50,657 nucleotides of DNA from Symbioplanes lichenis (GCF_030709675.1 NZ_JAUZQD010000031.1:1-50657), one strand, 5' to 3'. Positions 1 through 7,544 are shown, counted from the first letter of the stretch. Program-made: numbers and translations. Notes: generated from the letters alone by a model not told the origin.

Positions 1-1
1 T

Positions 2-169
2 CTCGGCGTGGTGCTCATCTCGCACAACATGAACGACGTCTTCGCCGTCGCGGACAGCATCGCCACCCTGTTTCTCGGCCGCATGGTGGCCCAGGTACGC
101 CGGACCGAGGTCACGCAGTCCCAGGTCGTCGAGCTGATCACCGCCGGCCGCAACGGAGGTGACTCGTGA
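2..169 (+). CDS. sugar ABC transporter ATP-binding protein, C-terminal end (partial)
   Basis: Only the last 55 residues are in the window; the gene enters from the left edge. They read LGVVLISHNMNDVFAVAD and then an FLGRMVAQ strand, which is the H-loop region and tail of the second ATPase domain of a monosaccharide transporter ATPase (XylG/RbsA/MglA type). The H of ISHNM would be the switch histidine. The stop codon overlaps the GTG start of the permease gene (GTGA at 166-169), and the permease SD (GGAGGT, 155-160) lies inside this coding sequence, so the two are translationally coupled. The sugar is not readable from this fragment; the permease length points to a xylose-type system. Confidence 0.85.
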   Translation, partial: LGVVLISHNMNDVFAVADSIATLFLGRMVAQVRRTEVTQSQVVELITAGRNGGDS

Positions 170-1377
170 CGACCGTCACCGGCTATGTGCACCGGTCGTG
201 GGACCGCGTCCGCGGCGGCGACCTCGGCACCCTGCCGGCCGTACTCGGGCTGGTCGTGCTGTGCCTGATCTTCGGCCTCGCCCGGGACACCTTCTTCAGC
301 GCCCTCAACTTCGCCAACCTGTTCACCCAGGGCGCCCAGGTCGTCTTCATCGCCATGGGCCTGGTCTTCGTGCTGCTGCTCGGCGAGATAGACCTGTCGG
401 CCGGCTTCGCCAGCGGCGTGTGCGGCGCGATCATGGCCATCCTGCTCACCGAGCAAGGACTGCCGTGGTCCGTCGCGATCCCGGCCGCGCTGGCCACCGG
501 CACGCTCATCGGCCTGGGACTCGGGCTGCTCGTGGCCAAGGTCGGGATCCCGTCGTTCGTGGTCACCCTGGCCGCGTTCCTCGGTTTCCAGGGGATCCTG
601 CTCGTCCTGCTCGGCGGGGGCAAGAACATCTCGATCCGGGACGACTTCGTCGTGGCGCTGAACAACAGCAACGTACCGGTCGGGTGGAGCTGGGGGCTGG
701 CGGTCGCGGCCGTCATCGCGTACGCGATCAATCAGGCCGCCCGGCTGCGGGCGCGACTGGTCCGCGGGTTGCCGGCCGACCCGATCGGCATCGTCGCGCT
801 GCGCGTGGGACTCCTCGCGGTCCTCGTGCTGGCGGCCACCGCCGTGCTGACCCAGGAGCGCGCGGTCAACCCCGCGATCAACTCGCTCAAGGGCGTGCCG
901 ATCGTCGTGCCGATCATCGCCGCGTTCCTGGTGCTGTGGAGCTTCGTGCTCGGCCGCACCGCGTACGGGCGGCATGTCTACGCCGTCGGCGGCAACGCCG
1001 AAGCCGCGCGCCGGGCCGGCATCCCCGTCGACCGGATCCGGGTCTCGGTCTTCGTGATCGGCTCGTTCATGGCCGCGGTGGGCGGCATCATGGCGGTCAG
1101 CCGGGCCAGCTCGGTCGACCCGAACACCGGCGGCAGCAACATCCTGCTCTACTCGGTCGGGGCGGCCGTCATCGGCGGCACCAGCCTCTTCGGCGGCAAG
1201 GGGCGCGTGCTGAACGCGGTCGTCGGCGGGGCCGTCATCGCCGTCATCGACAACGGCATGGGCCTGCTGGGCTACAGCGCCGGCACCAAGTACATCGTCA
1301 CCGGTCTCATCCTGCTGGTGGCGGCCAGCGTCGACGCGCTCGCCCGCCGCCGGGCCGCGATCACCGGGGCCCGCTGA
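166..1377 (+). CDS. sugar ABC transporter permease (XylH-like, BPD_transp_2 family)
   Basis: Integral membrane permease of 403 residues, mostly hydrophobic segments, and the partner of the ATPase that ends at 169. Motifs typical of the ribose/xylose permease family are visible: GEIDLSAG early, GIPSFVVTLAAFLGFQGI in the middle, and GGNAEAARRAGI followed by GGTSLFGGKGRVLNAVVGG near the C-terminus. The length fits XylH/MmsB-type permeases (about 390-430) better than RbsC (about 320). The start is GTG at 166 with GGAGGT 5 nt upstream. Neighbouring genes for GH26, GH115, GH31 and mannonate dehydratase make a plant-sugar substrate plausible, but specificity is inferred only from length and context. 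No periplasmic binding protein is in view; it is probably upstream of the window. Confidence 0.9.
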   Translation: MTTVTGYVHRSWDRVRGGDLGTLPAVLGLVVLCLIFGLARDTFFSALNFANLFTQGAQVVFIAMGLVFVLLLGEIDLSAGFASGVCGAIMAILLTEQGLPWSVAIPAALATGTLIGLGLGLLVAKVGIPSFVVTLAAFLGFQGILLVLLGGGKNISIRDDFVVALNNSNVPVGWSWGLAVAAVIAYAINQAARLRARLVRGLPADPIGIVALRVGLLAVLVLAATAVLTQERAVNPAINSLKGVPIVVPIIAAFLVLWSFVLGRTAYGRHVYAVGGNAEAARRAGIPVDRIRVSVFVIGSFMAAVGGIMAVSRASSVDPNTGGSNILLYSVGAAVIGGTSLFGGKGRVLNAVVGGAVIAVIDNGMGLLGYSAGTKYIVTGLILLVAASVDALARRRAAITGAR

Positions 1378-1415
1378 CCCCGCGAATGTACGACCGCTGT
1401 ACGGACGGTTCCTAG

Positions 1416-1447
1416 CCTCCTGCTGTCACTGATTCGTCAGCAGGAGG
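1416..1447 (+). promoter_or_regulatory. RNA hairpin that would sequester the SD of the GH26 gene
   Basis: A perfect 10-bp inverted repeat, CCTCCTGCTG (1416-1425) and CAGCAGGAGG (1438-1447), encloses a 12-nt loop. The right arm contains the AGGAGG Shine-Dalgarno of the GTG start at 1457. If transcribed, the leader would fold the SD into a strong stem. Just upstream, TGTACG occurs twice 11 bp apart (1387-1392 and 1398-1403), possibly part of an operator. No clear -10/-35 pair was recognised. Confidence 0.6.
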
Positions 1448-1456
1448 GCACATCAG

Positions 1457-2839
1457 GTGAGAGCACACAGGATCCTGGCCGGTCTGACCGCCGTCGTCGT
1501 GGCGGCGGGCGGGGCGTTCGCCGCCACGCCCGCCTCGGCGGCGACCACGACCACGCTCATCGAGGACACCAACTCCGGGCAGGTGCAGTTCTCCACGGGC
1601 TGGAACCCCTGCTCGGGCAACTGCGGCGCGGCGTCGGACAACAGCTTCCGCTGGACGTCGACCGCCGGCTCGACGGCGGCCGTACGGTTCACCGGCTCGC
1701 AGATCACGCTCTTCGGCATGAAGGAGCCGTGGGCGACCATCGCGACGGCAAAGATCGACAGCGCGGCTGCCACGGACGTCGACTTCTACGCGGCGACGCC
1801 GACATCGGAGACGGTGGACGTCTACACCTCGCCGGTGCTGGCGCAAGGCCCGCACACGCTGGTGCTCACCATGACCAGCCGGCGCAACCCGGCATCGACC
1901 GGCGGCTCGTCCATCACCTTCGACAGCGCCCTGGTCACCGGTGACCCGGCGAGCGCCCACCGCTCGGGCCTGCCCTGGTCCGACGGCGGCTTCTTCACCC
2001 ACAGCAGCGAGGAGGCCGAGAACTTCCAGGAGTGGCGCGGCCGCCCGGTCGACAACGTCGTGGCGTTCACCACCCGCGACAACTGGAACATCCAGCTCAA
2101 CACCTGGTGGGCGGACACCGTGCCGAGCACCTTCCAGCAGGCGACCGACGACTTCATCCTGTCGGTGCCGCTGTGGACCGAGGACGGCGACTACGGCACC
2201 GACGCCCAGTGGCGGCAGCTCGCCCGGTCGATCGCCGACGTCGACCCCGACGGCTACGTCCGTCTCGGCTGGGAGATGAACTGCTGCTTCTCCCACGCCA
2301 CCAACGCCACCACCTGGCGCAACCAGTACTCCCGCGCCGTCGACCTGATCCGCGGCGCCGCCCCCGGACTCAAGATCGTCTTCAACCCCAACGAGGGCGT
2401 CAGCAACAACGGCACCGTCGCCGACCCGCGCTCCCTCTTCGTCGACGGCAAGGCCGACGTCATCGCCATCGACTCCTACGACTGGTGGGAGCCCTTCACC
2501 ACCGACGCCGGCGCGAACAACCACTTCACCAAGACGTACGGCTGGAACTTCTGGTACGACTTCGCCCAGTCCAAGGGCCTCCCCTTCGCCCTCGCCGAAT
2601 TCGGCGTCATCTCCCGCGACACGGCCGCCAACCACTCCGGCGGCGACAACCCCAAGTTCCTGACGTACGCCTACAACTGGCTGAAGGCGAAGAACAGCGC
2701 GAAGCCGGGCTCGATCGCCTTCGTCTCCTACTTCAACGACACCAACCCGGACGGCTGGAAATCCAACGTCTACCCGGCGACCCCCAACCCGAACTCGGCC
2801 GCCCGCTACAAGCAGGTCGTCGACGCGGCCGCCCAGTAA
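1457..2839 (+). CDS. secreted glycoside hydrolase, GH26-like (beta-mannanase type)
   Basis: Exported enzyme of 460 residues. A signal peptide covers about residues 1-30, ending ATPASA before ATTTT. Residues ~35-165 look like a beta-sandwich accessory or carbohydrate-binding domain. The catalytic part (~170-460) has the layout of clan A hydrolases of family GH26: the putative acid/base E273 in RLGWEMN, IVFNPNEG, and the putative nucleophile E381 in FALAEFGV. Many GH26 enzymes are endo-beta-1,4-mannanases; related members cut xylan or mixed-linkage glucan, so the substrate is not certain. The start is GTG with AGGAGG about 9 nt upstream, buried in a hairpin. It lies 79 bp after the sugar permease gene and is followed by a GC hairpin. 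Confidence 0.82.
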   Translation: MRAHRILAGLTAVVVAAGGAFAATPASAATTTTLIEDTNSGQVQFSTGWNPCSGNCGAASDNSFRWTSTAGSTAAVRFTGSQITLFGMKEPWATIATAKIDSAAATDVDFYAATPTSETVDVYTSPVLAQGPHTLVLTMTSRRNPASTGGSSITFDSALVTGDPASAHRSGLPWSDGGFFTHSSEEAENFQEWRGRPVDNVVAFTTRDNWNIQLNTWWADTVPSTFQQATDDFILSVPLWTEDGDYGTDAQWRQLARSIADVDPDGYVRLGWEMNCCFSHATNATTWRNQYSRAVDLIRGAAPGLKIVFNPNEGVSNNGTVADPRSLFVDGKADVIAIDSYDWWEPFTTDAGANNHFTKTYGWNFWYDFAQSKGLPFALAEFGVISRDTAANHSGGDNPKFLTYAYNWLKAKNSAKPGSIAFVSYFNDTNPDGWKSNVYPATPNPNSAARYKQVVDAAAQ

Positions 2840-2852
2840 CAATCCCGTGCCA

Positions 2853-2881
2853 GCGGCGGCGGTCCCATCGGTGGCCGCCGC
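2853..2881 (+). terminator. GC-rich hairpin downstream of the GH26 gene
   Basis: GCGGCGGC (2853-2860) pairs with GCCGCCGC (2874-2881) across a 13-nt loop, 14 nt after the GH26 stop. There is no T-tract, so it is a terminator-like stem rather than a classical intrinsic terminator; such stems are common behind actinobacterial genes. Confidence 0.45.
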
Positions 2882-2967
2882 CTCGGCCACGTCGTCGGTG
2901 CTGCCGGAGACTTTTCGCGGAGGATGTGCCAAGAGAGGTGAACCGGCGCGAGAGGGTGGACGTGGGA

Positions 2968-4437
2968 ATGCTGACGGCGATGCAGAGCGATCGGGCGGCC
3001 GGGGTGCTGCTCGGGGCGGCTTGCGGGGATGCGCTCGGGGTTCCGTACGAGTTCTCGTCGCCGCCGCCGGAAGGGCAGGCGCCGCGGATGAGCGGGGGTG
3101 GGCTCGGGGATTACGCGCCGGGGGAGTACAGCGACGACACGCAGATGGCGGTGTGCATTGCGGAGGTCGCGGCGACCGGGGCGGATCTGCGGGAGGCCGA
3201 TGCGCTCGATCGGATCGCCGCCAATTTCGTGCGGTGGCGGACCGAGGGTGCGACCGATGTGGGGATTCAGACGAGCCGCGTGATCGCCGAGGTGCGGCGG
3301 CACGGGTCGAAAGGGCTCGGCGCCGCCATGCGGGAGGCGGGCCGGGCGTTGCACGAGGAGACCGGGCGCAGCGCCGGGAACGGGTCGCTGATGCGGACCG
3401 GAATTGTCGCGCTCGCGTACCTGGACGATCCGGTGGCCATGGCGGAGGCCGCGCGGGCGGTGAGCGAGCTGACGCATTTCGACGATCTGGCCGCCGACGG
3501 GTGCGTGCTGTGGTGCGAAGGGGTCCGGCACGCGGTCGTGCACGGCACTTTCGACGGGGTACGCCGGGGGCTCGAACTGATTCCCGAGCAGCGCCGCGAC
3601 CAATGGGCCGGCTGGCTCGACGAGGCGGAACAGCACGAGCCACGGCATTTCCCGAACAACGGTTTCGTCGTCACGGCCTTGCAGGCGGCGTGGTCGGCGA
3701 TCGTCCGGACACCGGTGCCGGCCGACGATCCGGGAAAGCCGTCGTTCGCGTGTGACCATCTGCGCGACGCCTTGTACGCGGCCGTCGGCGCGGGAAACGA
3801 TACGGACACCGTGGCGGCCATCGCCGGGGCGTTGCTCGGCGCGCGGTGGGGCGCTTCGGGCGTACCCCTGAAATGGCAGCGAGCCGTGCACGGCTGGGAG
3901 CGCAACCGGGCCGCCGACCTGATGCGAATGGGTTTGCTGACCGCCGCGGACGGCAAGCCGGATCGGGTCGGATGGCCCGGGGCCGACCGGATGGAGCCGC
4001 CCCTTCCGCGTCCCCTGGCGGCGGCGCATCCCGACGACGCGGGAGTGGTGCTCGGCAATTTGATGACGCCGGTCGAGGGCATCGACGCGGTGGTTTCCTT
4101 GTGCCGGGTGGGGGTGCAGCAATTCGCGTCGGTGCCCGCGGAGAACCAGGTGCAGGTGTGGCTGGTCGATCAGGCGGGCGCCAATGCGAACACGGCCTTC
4201 ACGGTGGACCAGGCCGCTCGGGCGGTGGCCGAGCTGCGCGAGGAGGGGCACAAAGTGCTGCTGCATTGCGCGGCGGGGCAGAGCCGCACGCCGGCGGTGG
4301 CCGCCCGGTACGCCATGCTGCGAACGGGCAAGAACGGGCCGGCGGCGTTGGCGGAAATGCGCACTTTGCTGGACGGGCACGGCTACTACGTGAACGACGA
4401 ACTGCGCCGGGTGGTGGAGGCGTTCGATGCCGGATAG
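2968..4437 (+). CDS. ADP-ribosylglycohydrolase fused to a CX5R (dual-specificity/tyrosine) phosphatase domain
   Basis: Two-domain soluble protein of 489 residues. Residues ~7-330 are a DraG/MacroD-independent ADP-ribosylglycohydrolase: GAACGDALGVPYEF (16-29), the metal-binding YSDDT (54-58), and GNDTDTVAAIAGALLG with D278 and D280 completing the dinuclear site. Residues ~350-489 form a phosphatase: VLLHCAAGQSRTP carries the cysteine nucleophile C434 and the phosphate-binding R440. The first half would remove ADP-ribose from proteins, nucleic acid or small molecules. The second could act on a phosphotyrosine-type, phosphoinositide-like or ADP-ribose-phosphate substrate; this pairing is inference. 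The start is taken at ATG 2968, with AGAGGG 11 nt upstream; in-frame GTG at 2956 and 2962 and ATG at 2980 are alternatives. Confidence 0.88.
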   Translation: MLTAMQSDRAAGVLLGAACGDALGVPYEFSSPPPEGQAPRMSGGGLGDYAPGEYSDDTQMAVCIAEVAATGADLREADALDRIAANFVRWRTEGATDVGIQTSRVIAEVRRHGSKGLGAAMREAGRALHEETGRSAGNGSLMRTGIVALAYLDDPVAMAEAARAVSELTHFDDLAADGCVLWCEGVRHAVVHGTFDGVRRGLELIPEQRRDQWAGWLDEAEQHEPRHFPNNGFVVTALQAAWSAIVRTPVPADDPGKPSFACDHLRDALYAAVGAGNDTDTVAAIAGALLGARWGASGVPLKWQRAVHGWERNRAADLMRMGLLTAADGKPDRVGWPGADRMEPPLPRPLAAAHPDDAGVVLGNLMTPVEGIDAVVSLCRVGVQQFASVPAENQVQVWLVDQAGANANTAFTVDQAARAVAELREEGHKVLLHCAAGQSRTPAVAARYAMLRTGKNGPAALAEMRTLLDGHGYYVNDELRRVVEAFDAG

Positions 4438-5024
4438 GCGCTTCGTGCTCATGCAGTCGCGGGCGCGACATTCGCGCCGGTTGCTGCCGACAACTGCGAC
4501 GGCTCTGGTATCCGCGTCTCGGCCTGGTTCCGCACCTGGCGCCGGCCGGCGTCGAGCTGACGATCGGCGACTGCGGGCTGCTCGCGACCACGTTCGGGCG
4601 GCTCGATGACGATTTCGCCGCGCGGGCCGAGGGCGGTGACTGGGAGACGTGGGTCCGTCGGGCGGAAGAGCTGTTCGAGCTGAGCGACTGCTGGGACGAG
4701 CACGACCACGAGCGGTGCTTCCACGTGCGCGCCGGGCGGCATGGTGTGGGCTCAGTCCTACCGGGCGGGCCTTCATCGGGCGGCATCTGGTCGACCTGGC
4801 GGCGCGCCACCGGGCCGGGGCCGGAGTCGGTGAGCTGGCTTCCGCTGTCGAGGACCGGCTCGACTGGCAGGATCTCACGCCGGAGGGCCACCGGTGGCAG
4901 CGGCTCCTGCGACTGGCCGGCCGGGCGGGACTGCCCCACCGCACGGCTGGTGCCGGACATCGAGACGCCCGCCGAGCTGATGATCTTCGCGAGCGACGAC
5001 GAGCTGGCCGTCGTTGCGGGCTGA
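4427..5024 (+). pseudogene. unrecognised protein gene broken by several frameshifts
   Basis: Protein-like sequence runs through this stretch but jumps between frames. One frame gives GLVPHLAPAGVELTIGDCG and continues to RCFHVRAGRHG (about 4525-4740). A second gives MVWAQSYRAG (about 4740-4770). A third gives FIGRHLVDLAARH through EDRLDWQDLTPEGHRW (about 4771-4930). The first frame then resumes with LVPDIETPAELMIFASDDEL to a TGA at 5022. No single frame spans the region. The protein family is not recognised. The nominal ATG at 4427 overlaps the end of the ADP-ribosylglycohydrolase gene. It is either a decaying gene or a cluster of sequence errors; decay is favoured because the next segment also looks degenerate. 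Confidence 0.6.
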
Positions 5025-5076
5025 CGGCTTCTGGGCGGCGGAGGGTGGGTGTCCGTTCCGGCGAACCAGTGAGCCG

Positions 5077-5391
5077 ATGCGGGTGCTGGCGCTGGGGGAG
5101 AGCTTGCTGCGCAGCGGCCGGTGTCGGCAGGTGGCGGTCACGCTGTGTGCTCCGGCGTTTGAGGAGAGCATTCAGCGGAGGTGGACGGAAGTGGGGCGCC
5201 TGGTGCGGTCCGCGTGCGGGTTGAGGTTGTCGTTTCTGCCGCTCGAGGTGCTTGTGGCGGTCGGCGGGCATCCGGGGGCTGAGGCGCTGGGGGAGCGTTT
5301 CGGCATCGGTGTGGCGGAGCGGGCATCGGCGCGGTCCCGAGGCGTTGATGCCCGCTCCGAGCGTGGTGGCGTTGGTGTCACTGTTGGGTAG
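5077..5391 (+). pseudogene. possible remnant of a GT1-type glycosyltransferase N-terminus
   Basis: A reading frame opening MRVLALGESLLRSG, then VTLCAPAFEESIQRR, resembles the first Rossmann strand and helix of family-1 (macrolide or glycopeptide-type) glycosyltransferases, which usually read like MRVLL, an ALG helix, and VTLCAPP before a phenylalanine. The glycine-rich GDV/GEV segment expected after the first strand is missing, the frame stops after ~104 residues, and a similar-looking hydrophobic piece continues in another frame to about 5470. No catalytic C-terminal domain follows. The identification is tentative; the stretch could equally be non-coding. Confidence 0.3.
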
Positions 5392-5547
5392 TTCGGCGGT
5401 GGGGGCCGGGTTGGATGCGGTCGGGGCGTGGGTGTTTCGGGCGGCGGGCAGCGGCGTCGCCGGGGGCGCGTGGTGGATGGGTCGGGGTGAGGGAATGCCG
5501 CCCTGTATCCTTCGCCGGGCTCCCCACCCCGGAAGGTCTTTCACGTC

Positions 5548-6063
5548 GTGCGTGCGTTGTTCGTTGTTGCTGTGGCTGTGCTGGCCGGTTTTGTTCTCAG
5601 TCCGTTGGTCCGCACCGATGCGGCGGCTTGTGCGCCGGCGCCGGCGGTGTCCACTCCGGCTGGTTGGAGCAAGGAGCAGCTCGCCAACGCGCGGCTCATC
5701 GTGACGGTCGGCAGCGAGCGGCGGGTGCCGGTGGAGGGGCAGGTCATCGCGGTGGCGACGGCCATTCAGGAGTCGCGGCTGCGGAATCTGCGCGGGGGCG
5801 ACCGGGACTCGGTCGGGCTGTTCCAGCAGCGGACCAGCCAGGGCTGGGGGACGCCGCGGCAGCTGGCCGATCCCGAGTATCAGACCGGCAAGTTCTACGA
5901 CGGGCTGCTCGCCGTCGAGGGGTGGCGGGAGATGCGGCTCACCGAGGCCGCGCAGGCCGTGCAGGTGTCGGCCCACCCCGAGGCGTACGCGAAGCATGCC
6001 CGCGCCGCCACCCGCCTGGTCGACGCCCTCGGCGCCCCGAAGGGCTGCGCACCGACGGTGTAA
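5548..6063 (+). CDS. secreted lysozyme/transglycosylase-like protein
   Basis: Small exported protein of 171 residues with an N-terminal hydrophobic signal segment (1-25, ending TDAAA). The body contains AVATAIQESRLRNL and GDRDSVGLFQQRTSQGWG, the arrangement of a soluble lytic transglycosylase or goose-lysozyme-like fold: E of QESRL as likely catalytic acid, then the GLFQQ signature. A C-terminal helix pair (TRLVDALGAPKGC) follows. Similar short proteins are common in actinomycetes and are presumed to act on peptidoglycan; no cell-wall-binding domain is seen. The start is GTG 5548 with GGAAGG about 11 nt upstream. It is transcribed toward the small reverse gene at 6163, with a hairpin between. 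Confidence 0.75.
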   Translation: MRALFVVAVAVLAGFVLSPLVRTDAAACAPAPAVSTPAGWSKEQLANARLIVTVGSERRVPVEGQVIAVATAIQESRLRNLRGGDRDSVGLFQQRTSQGWGTPRQLADPEYQTGKFYDGLLAVEGWREMRLTEAAQAVQVSAHPEAYAKHARAATRLVDALGAPKGCAPTV

Positions 6064-6073
6064 TAGCCCCCCA

Positions 6074-6150
6074 GTGTGAGAGCCCGCCGTGTGAGAGCCC
6101 ACTGTATGAAAGCGCTGCCCCTGCGAGAGCGCTGCCCGTATGAGGGCGGC
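6074..6150. repeat. degenerate tandem repeat, unit about 15-17 bp
   Basis: GTGTGAGAGCCC occurs at 6074-6085 and 6089-6100 and is followed by GTATGAAAGCG, GCGAGAGCG and GTATGAGGGCG. The pair AGCGCTGCCC also repeats (6111-6120, 6128-6137). About five diverged copies fill the gap behind the transglycosylase-like gene. No coding potential is seen in it. Confidence 0.6.
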
Positions 6151-6151
6151 G

Positions 6152-6167
6152 GCTGAGGGATCTCAGC
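6152..6167. terminator. short hairpin between convergent genes
   Basis: GCTGAG (6152-6157), loop GGAT, CTCAGC (6162-6167). It overlaps the stop codon of the reverse gene ending at 6163 and lies behind the forward gene ending at 6063, a position suited to a bidirectional terminator. There is no T-tract. Confidence 0.35.
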
Positions 6168-6336
6168 GCCCGCGCGGCGGGGAAGAGCTCGTCCCGCCGC
6201 GACTCGCTCGGCGGGACCGCTCACAGGCAGCAGCCGACGCTTGCTGGGCCTCATGAGCGCGCTCGCAAAGCTCAGCAGCGAGGTCGCGCAATTGGGAACT
6301 CGTGGCCAGGACCGCGGCCATGTCCACATCGCCCAT
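6163..6336 (-). CDS. small protein of unknown function (57 aa)
   Basis: Reads MGDVDMAAVLATSSQL, then a helical, Glu/Ala-rich middle (RDLAAELCERAHEAQQ), and a basic Arg/Ser/Gly tail. It is supported mainly by a strong ribosome-binding site: GGGAGGTG ends 3 nt before the ATG at 6336. Upstream frames could extend it to 6429, but the SD decides for 6336. No family is recognised and there is no signal peptide or membrane segment; the helix may be amphipathic. A palindrome at 6425-6434, about 90 nt upstream, may belong to its promoter. Confidence 0.45.
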   Translation of the reverse strand: MGDVDMAAVLATSSQLRDLAAELCERAHEAQQASAAACERSRRASRGGTSSSPPRGR

Positions 6337-6424
6337 CCACACCTCCCTCCCGCTTTCCGCTCGCACTGCCGCCCGTCTCGCCATGTCATTCTGCCTCGAA
6401 CCGACGCAGGAAACGACGCAACAT

Positions 6425-6434
6425 GACATATGTC
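6425..6434. promoter_or_regulatory. palindrome GACATATGTC, possible operator
   Basis: A perfect 10-bp palindrome embedded in a cluster of related words: CATGACATATGTCC here, CCATGTCGGTGACG just downstream, and CCATGTCATTC near 6380. It sits upstream of the reverse gene at 6336 in a stretch that is AT-richer than its surroundings. The binding factor is unknown. Confidence 0.35.
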
Positions 6435-6540
6435 CTCCATGTCGGTGACGTTTGGCATGAAAACGACCCAGGTTCCTAGGACGCCCAAGGCCACGTGCGG
6501 AGGCTCACGCGATAGGCGGCGGGCTACGAAATGGCCGGGC

Positions 6541-6604
6541 GGCTGCGGAACGGGCGGCCGCAGGCTGCGGAACGGGCAGCCGCGGGCTGCGGAACGGGCA
6601 GCGG
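6541..6604. repeat. three tandem 22-bp GC-rich repeats, each able to form a hairpin
   Basis: Copies at 6541-6562, 6563-6584 and 6585-6604 (last one shortened) share GGCTGCGGAACGGGC. Copy 2 pairs GGCTGC with GCAGCC across a 7-nt loop. They lie in the intergenic region before the F420 oxidoreductase gene. The 60 bp preceding (6481-6540) hold nothing else recognisable. Confidence 0.7.
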
Positions 6605-6645
6605 ACGAAGGAATGCGCGGCGATCACCCGGCGTTCGACGTGTTA

Positions 6646-6663
6646 CTGTACCGAGGGGTACAG
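6646..6663. promoter_or_regulatory. TetR-type operator before the F420 oxidoreductase gene
   Basis: CTGTACCGAGGGGTACAG: perfect 7-bp arms CTGTACC and GGTACAG with a 4-bp spacer, 17 bp upstream of the ATG at 6681. A diverged copy (14 of 18 positions) lies in the promoter of the convergent tetR gene at 8152-8169. Confidence 0.75.
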
Positions 6664-6680
6664 AAAGAGGGAGGCGAATG

Positions 6681-7544
6681 ATGTCGGATCGTGTGGGTGT
6701 GTGGAGCATGGAGCTGCGCGGGGCCGCCCGCCCGGCCGTCCGTGACGCCGCGGCGGAGCTGGGCGAGCTCGGCTGGAAGACGCTGTGGCTGCCGGGTCTC
6801 GACGGCACCGGCGTGCTCGACGACGTCGACCAGCTGCTCGCCGCGGCGCCGGGCAGCCGGGTCGTCACGGGCGTTCTCAACATCTGGGGACAGACGCCCG
6901 CCGAGCTGAGCCGGCGCGTGGCCGAGCTGGATCGCGCGCACGGCGCCCGTACCGTGATCGGTCTCGGCATCGGCAGCCCGGCCGGTGCCCGCGCGCGTGG
7001 CCTCGACTACGGCAACCCGCTCACCACGATGAAGCACTACCTGGACGACATCGACGCGTCGGTGCTGCCCCGGGAACGGCTGCTGCTCGGCGCGCTCGGC
7101 CCGCGGATGGTGGACCTCGCCGCCGCGCGTACGGGCGGCTGGCATCCCTTCCTGGTGACGCCCGGTTACGTCGCCGAGCAGCGGAAGCGGGTCGGGGCGG
7201 AGCCCTTCCTCGCGCCGCACCAGGCCGTCGTGCTCGACACCGATCCGGAGCGGGCGCGTGCGGCGGCGCGGGCCGGCATCGGGATGTTCCTGGGCTTCCC
7301 GACCTACCAGCAGAACCTGCGCCGCATCGGCTTCACTGACGAGGATTTCGTTCCCGGCGGCAGTGACCGGCTCATCGACGCGGTGGTCGCGCACGGCAGC
7401 GCCGAGGACATCGCCCGCCGGGTCCGCGAGCACCGCGACGCCGGCGCCGACCACGTCGCGCTGCACGTCCTCCGCACGCCGGGCGCGAGCGGCCTCCCCC
7501 TGGCCGAGTGGCGTGAGCTGGCGGCTCTGACCCGGGAAAGCTAG
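6681..7544 (+). CDS. LLM-class F420-dependent oxidoreductase (TIGR03620-like)
   Basis: Cytoplasmic TIM-barrel enzyme of 287 residues from the luciferase-like monooxygenase group that uses F420 (or flavin). It begins SDRVGVWSMEL, followed by ELGELGWKTLWLPGLDG. The mid part GARTVIGLGIGSPA and the C-terminal EDIARRVREHRDAGADHVALHVL are characteristic of this actinobacterial subfamily. The substrate is unknown. Two ATGs are adjacent (6678, 6681); AGGGAGG at 6668-6674 spaces better to 6681. The 3' end overlaps the end of the convergent tetR gene by 4 bp. A TetR dyad sits directly upstream, so control by that neighbour is likely. Confidence 0.88.
   Translation: MSDRVGVWSMELRGAARPAVRDAAAELGELGWKTLWLPGLDGTGVLDDVDQLLAAAPGSRVVTGVLNIWGQTPAELSRRVAELDRAHGARTVIGLGIGSPAGARARGLDYGNPLTTMKHYLDDIDASVLPRERLLLGALGPRMVDLAAARTGGWHPFLVTPGYVAEQRKRVGAEPFLAPHQAVVLDTDPERARAAARAGIGMFLGFPTYQQNLRRIGFTDEDFVPGGSDRLIDAVVAHGSAEDIARRVREHRDAGADHVALHVLRTPGASGLPLAEWRELAALTRES

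Noticed and set aside
1387..1403. TGTACG direct repeat as a CebR/LacI-like operator
   Set aside because: Six-base repeats 11 bp apart are suggestive but not palindromic and too short to assign.
1412..3643. Very long open frame on the reverse strand opposite the GH26 and ADP-ribosylglycohydrolase genes
   Set aside because: Composition is Arg/Pro/Gly-rich nonsense typical of the antisense of high-GC genes; no SD or family features. The same applies to the long antisense frames at 2806-6102 (outside the real genes), 15271-18600, 29936-32578 and 47994-50588.
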